From the NCBI GenBank assembly GCA_963978895.1, contig OZ022244.1, positions 8,994,923 through 9,058,922 of the forward strand: a DNA stretch of 64,000 nt, read 5' to 3'. This stretch comes from Erpobdella octoculata. Lineage: Eukaryota > Annelida > Clitellata > Hirudinida > Erpobdellidae. The notes beneath the pieces are model-generated. The model saw only the letters and a list, made by a program, of their open reading frames with translations. It was not told the origin of the DNA and made no database searches. The translations under genes and the position numbers were made by a program. Below are positions 62,212 through 64,000 of this stretch, in pieces; the first letter of the stretch is position 1; each line of letters begins with the position of its first letter.

Positions 62212-62401
62212 CTGTATTCCGGAACGTGCCCCATCAATGTGTTGACTGCTATGTGGGAGGTGGGAGAGCAGTTTCTTCTCTCTAAAGCCAATTCTGCGGA
62301 TTTATCGTCGATCAGCAGTGGGCTACAAGCGTATGATCCCACTGGTTTTATTCACTTTTTGAAAAAATCTTATTACGCTCAAAGTGAATATGAAGACCTT
62401 G
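62212..62401 (+). CDS. Probable coding exon of an unrecognised gene
   Basis: An acceptor (ccacatatttaccag) opens a frame reading LYSGTCPINVLTAMWEVGEQ, continuing FLLSKANSADLSSISSGLQA and YDPTGFIHFLKKSYYAQSEY. It ends at a possible weak donor (CTTG|gtagat). If the donor is not used, the frame ends at TAA (62407-62409) and this would be a last exon. Base composition is clearly more balanced than the surrounding AT-rich DNA, and no repeat copies occur in the window. No protein family was recognised; other exons would lie in unassigned sequence or beyond the window. Confidence 0.45.
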
Positions 62402-62489
62402 GTAGATAAATTTACACTAAAATCGCTTCATACTGTTTTCTAACATCTTATGGGATGTGTTAGTTTATGTGAATTATACTTTTTACAAA

Positions 62490-62745
62490 CTTTTATTTAG
62501 GTTAAAATCTCTGTTTGTGTGTGTGTGTGTGTGTGGCTTTCTCTGTATGCAAATCTTGCAAGTAAAATTTAACCAGGTTTTTGACTAGCTAGAGAGCTGA
62601 AACTTTCAGCATAGCTTTATATTGGATGACAATACATATTTCAATTAAAAAAATTAATTTGAACATTTTTTGTATTTCTAAATTGAATGTATTTGAAATT
62701 AAAGTTTGTGTTAAAAAACTCGTTTTTCCTTTATTTGTTTTTAAA
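62490..62745 (+). repeat. Dispersed repeat family X, copy 3
   Basis: Uninterrupted copy: tctctgtttgtgtgtg, tcttgcaagtaaaatttaac, ttgactagctagagagctg, ttatattggatgacaatac. Confidence 0.85.
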
Positions 62746-63034
62746 TGCTGGACTATTGTTTTATCTACATCTTTCGCAAATTCCTTAAGCTGATTCGACG
62801 CATTTTAGATTAAAATTGATTCTAATCGCTAAACCTGATTTGTCGCATGAATCACATTTGAGATCGATTCGATAAAACGTGCAATTTAATATAAACAGAA
62901 AATTTATCTTAATTTAATTTTATAAGATTGATGTGCGCTCCATTTAAAAAATCCTGGTTTTGGCCCAACTTTTACTACTTCCCGTTCATCAGCTTTTTTT
63001 GACAGGAAAAGTTTAGCATTACGATATAAAAACT

Positions 63035-63264
63035 TGATCGCGTGGACCCTCCAAAATGTTTTCACCCAAGGTTTTGTAGAAATGACGTCCCTGGGGAGTA
63101 GAGAGAAAGCAAAAGAGAGAGAGAGAGAAAGCAAAAGAGAGAGAAAGAGAGAGAGAGAGAGAAAGAGGAAAAAAACAGAAGAGAGAAAGCTAAAAAAAAA
63201 GAGAAAGCGAGAGTAAGAAAGTAACAATAAGAGAAAACTCGCAACGCCGGGTAACCTTGCTAGT
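63035..63264 (+). mobile_element. Helitron family 2, 3' portion with GA-rich tract
   Basis: A GAGAAAGCAAAAGAGAG tract followed by ctcgcaacgccgggtaacc and ttgctagt, the family 3' hairpin and CTAG end. The reading frames over the tract are not genes. Confidence 0.7.
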
Positions 63265-63824
63265 ATAAACATGTAGTTAAAAAAAGTATATTCATCATCA
63301 GTTCAAAAGTCATTATTGTTTTAAGCTTTTTAAAAACTCTCAAAAATTGAAAATTTTAAATATAAAAATCAAAACTCAAATTTGAATTTGAATTTATTTT
63401 AATAAAAAAACCGAGGAAAAAGATACGAGGGTGTTTATTCAGTCGTTGTCTGACGGAGGATGAACTTGATTGATGTGGTGACAAAATTGTGGGTTCAGAG
63501 GAAACGAAATGAGTGATGGACCTTCATGGACACGTCCAATGATTAATCTTCTTTCCTTTTTTCTTTTTTCCTCTCCCTTGACCTCTTTCTCGTTCCCCAC
63601 CCCTGCGGTACCCCCAATAAAACCTCATCAACTCACAAATGAATCTTCCGCAAAAGGCGCTCCACCTATGCACCCCCACCACGACTCTTTCACACACAAC
63701 TCTTTCTCTCTTCTCTCGCACATGAACTTAATGATTAAACGTCTTTTGCTCAAAGTAGTTGATGGTGTCGCTGATCAGTCTAACGTGAAGACTTGAAGAG
63801 GATGTTTCCGTGATTGTGTTTGTG
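63265..63824. other. Spacer without a supported gene
   Basis: The CT-rich open frame 63509-63796 has no recognisable domain or splice context. Confidence 0.35.
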
Positions 63825-64000
63825 TCGCTCTGAGTGTGTGTGCGTATGTCTGTTTGTATGTTTATATCAGTGTCTATTTCCATATGTATTCGTGTGTCGG
63901 TGTGTTTGCTATATATGAGTGTCTCTTTTTATATGAGTGCATTTGTCTGTTTGTATATGCATGTGTCTGTTTGTATATGCATGTGTCTGTTTGTATATGC
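63825..64000. repeat. TG-rich low-complexity DNA with terminal 20-bp tandem repeat
   Basis: The last 55 bases are three copies of a 20-bp unit (tgtctgtttgtatatgcatg); the array continues past the window end. Confidence 0.85.

Noticed and set aside
62904..63272. Leu/Ser-rich and Lys/Arg/Glu-rich frames
   Set aside because: They overlie the GA-rich tract of a Helitron family 2 end.
63509..63796. 95-residue frame MSDGPSWTRPMINLL...
   Set aside because: CT-rich low-complexity sequence, no domain, no splice or UTR context.

Overview
This is eukaryotic, almost certainly invertebrate-animal nuclear DNA. It is AT-rich, its genes are split by GT-AG introns, and it is densely filled with transposons and long (TA)n runs. 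Phylum cannot be fixed from the sequence alone. All exon joins given here were made by eye from splice sites, codon phase and family similarity.

Four or five host-gene signals stand out. (1) 3222-7398, minus strand: a complete 12-exon sorting nexin 27 (SNX27) gene encoding 498 residues (PDZ, PX, FERM-like). (2) 13940-15793, plus strand: the last four exons of a single-pass membrane protein with two cytoplasmic PPxY motifs; its 5' end was not found. (3) 22652-23504, minus strand: a candidate 3-exon gene for a 54-residue protein of unknown function. (4) 26443-50212, plus strand: a complete 12-exon anion-type Cys-loop receptor subunit of the glycine/GluCl-like group (431 residues). Its introns hold most of the transposons in the window, and its M3-M4 loop is encoded by three tiny exons. 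(5) 62212-62401, plus strand: a plausible but unrecognised coding exon.

The rest is layered mobile DNA. 1-2 kb holds hAT remnants. 7.7-12.3 kb is a pogo/Tigger-like element carrying an 8-bp-TSD hAT and a Helitron Rep fragment. 13.05-13.64 kb is a hAT-type MITE. 16.9-21.5 kb is a dead RTE-like LINE interrupted by a second LINE fragment and by a hAT. 23.6-25.9 kb is a Helitron inserted inside an older copy of itself. 28-30 kb is a foldback element split by a hAT. 31-37.5 kb is a hAT-like element with TTCGGG arrays, holding a long inverted-repeat element and another Helitron. 38.4-39.5 kb is a three-level nest. 42.3-43.4 kb is a 353-bp tandem array with tRNA-like promoter boxes. 45.6-46.9 kb is a further Helitron. 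From 50.2 kb onward the window is largely intergenic, with a 69-bp-arm hairpin (55.7-56.0 kb), a hAT with perfect TSD (57.7-58.6 kb) and scattered repeats.

SNX27 and the receptor are unrelated neighbours. The PPxY protein, as a likely NEDD4-family target, and SNX27, as an endosomal recycling factor, could both act in membrane-protein trafficking, but nothing in the sequence links them.
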